Notes under the pieces: model-generated
The model's input: the letters and a program-made list of their open reading frames with translations, nothing else
What the model was told of the DNA's origin: nothing
Databases searched by the model: none
Source of the DNA: Natrinema limicola JCM 13563
GTDB taxonomy: Archaea > Halobacteriota > Halobacteria > Halobacteriales > Natrialbaceae
NCBI RefSeq assembly: GCF_000337475.1
Contig: NZ_AOIT01000010.1
Coordinates: 236 to 64,235, forward strand
DNA: 64,000 nucleotides
Direction of reading: 5' to 3'
Shown: positions 63,721 through 64,000 of the stretch, one piece after another
Layout: every line of letters begins with the position of its first letter
How positions within the stretch are numbered: position 1 is the first letter of the stretch
Program-made: the position numbers and the translations under genes

Positions 63721-64000
63721 CGCTCATCTCGGCGACTGAGATCAGACAGCCACTCGCCCGGCGGAGCGGTCGGAACATGTATGTCTCCGACACATACCAA
63801 ATAACCTTGGAATAGTCTCTTTAAATCCGCGCCCCAACAGACGGATTGCACCGCAAGGTGCGCCATGTGTGGGGTCCACCACCGCTTACCATTCGAGCCC
63901 CCACACAGCGGCTTCCGATTCTGGAAGCGTCTCCTCATAGAGCGACGACCATAATAAATGATTTTGCCCCTCTCGAGCGAGGTGTGTCGTCGATGACGCG
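63721..64000. other. Right-edge region, no certain gene
   Basis: AT-rich in part (63800-63830). CCCCACACATGG and its partial inverse around 63866-63908 give some secondary structure, but no known RNA was recognised. A possible gene end is listed separately. Confidence 0.3.
63886..64000 (-). CDS. Possible C-terminal end of a gene entering from the right edge
   Basis: The minus-strand frame is open from the window edge to a TAA at 63886-63888 and ends LYEETLPESEAAVWGLEW, which looks protein-like. Third-position GC is less strict than in the other genes and only 37 residues are visible, so the call is tentative and no family can be named. Confidence 0.28.
   Translation of the reverse strand, partial: ASSTTHLAREGQNHLLWSSLYEETLPESEAAVWGLEW

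Noticed and set aside
63780-63960. A structured RNA (RNase P or 7S RNA) at the right edge
   Set aside because: Some inverted complementarity is present, but none of the conserved cores of those RNAs could be recognised.
1-64000. CRISPR array
   Set aside because: The repeated units are dispersed palindromes with 3-bp target duplications, not regularly spaced direct repeats with spacers, and no cas gene is present.

Overview
The window is chromosomal DNA of a halophilic archaeon. Support comes from the split archaeal RNA polymerase genes (H, B'', B', A', A''), archaeal L10e, S12, S7, EF-2 and NusA, very acidic proteins, high GC, and haloarchaeal families (HVO_0476 zinc finger, DUF5781, DUF5806, fused AhbA/AhbB-type decarboxylase). 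The style suggests Natrialbaceae, but this is an inference that only a search could confirm.

Layout. 1-2.5 kb: right end of an IS200/IS605-type element abutting a chemotaxis transducer. 2.7-9.1 kb: cupin, cold-shock protein, carbonic anhydrase, an ABC exporter whose intact permease lies between remnants of an older permease, an S2P-CBS protease and a small HTH protein. 9.3-16 kb: L10e followed by a chain of hairpins, ATP-grasp enzyme, Hsp20, archaeal GAPDH, M29-like peptidase, zinc-finger protein and Pcm-like methyltransferase. 16.3-17 kb: two tRNA-Asp genes in a rearranged tandem locus. 17.3-25.5 kb: rpoH-rpoB2-rpoB1-rpoA1-rpoA2-nusA. 25.5-32.7 kb: a 7.2 kb accessory island between nusA and rps12. 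33.1-37.6 kb: S12, S7, a DUF5781 gene on the opposite strand, and EF-2. 37.9-63.7 kb: metabolic and transport genes (SerRS, TrkA-C regulator, split MgtE, two CrcB proteins, CDF exporter, MBL hydrolase, acyl-CoA ligase, antiporter, AOR-family oxidoreductase, thiolase, ferredoxin, SDR, cyclophilin, MaoC-type hydratase, CoA-transferase, TrpD2-like protein, siroheme decarboxylase) and a tRNA-Leu.

The most notable system is the island. It has a DUF4255 (Pvc16-type) gene and an AAA+ ATPase on the minus strand. Diverging from them are four plus-strand genes forming two tandem pairs: a DUF4157 (eCIS-core) protein plus an unrecognised ~325-residue partner. In the second pair the DUF4157 protein lacks the ~170-residue N-terminal region, and the partner is a diverged paralogue. 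DUF4157, DUF4255 and AAA+ proteins recur in extracellular contractile injection system loci, but no sheath, tube or baseplate gene is visible here. The arrangement resembles a delivered protein with its partner followed by an orphan cassette, a parallel to Rhs/CDI systems that is hypothesis only.

The second theme is a family of ~80 bp palindromic elements with termini TACGGTCTGCTGT / ACAGCAGACCGTA. About ten copies are visible, mostly flanked by a 3-bp TGA or TCA duplication. One copy interrupts the permease remnant, and removing it with one duplication restores the reading frame exactly, so these behave as miniature transposable elements. Several sit exactly at TGA stop codons, where the duplicated triplet keeps the stop. 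A separate 104-bp element has done the same at the thiolase stop.
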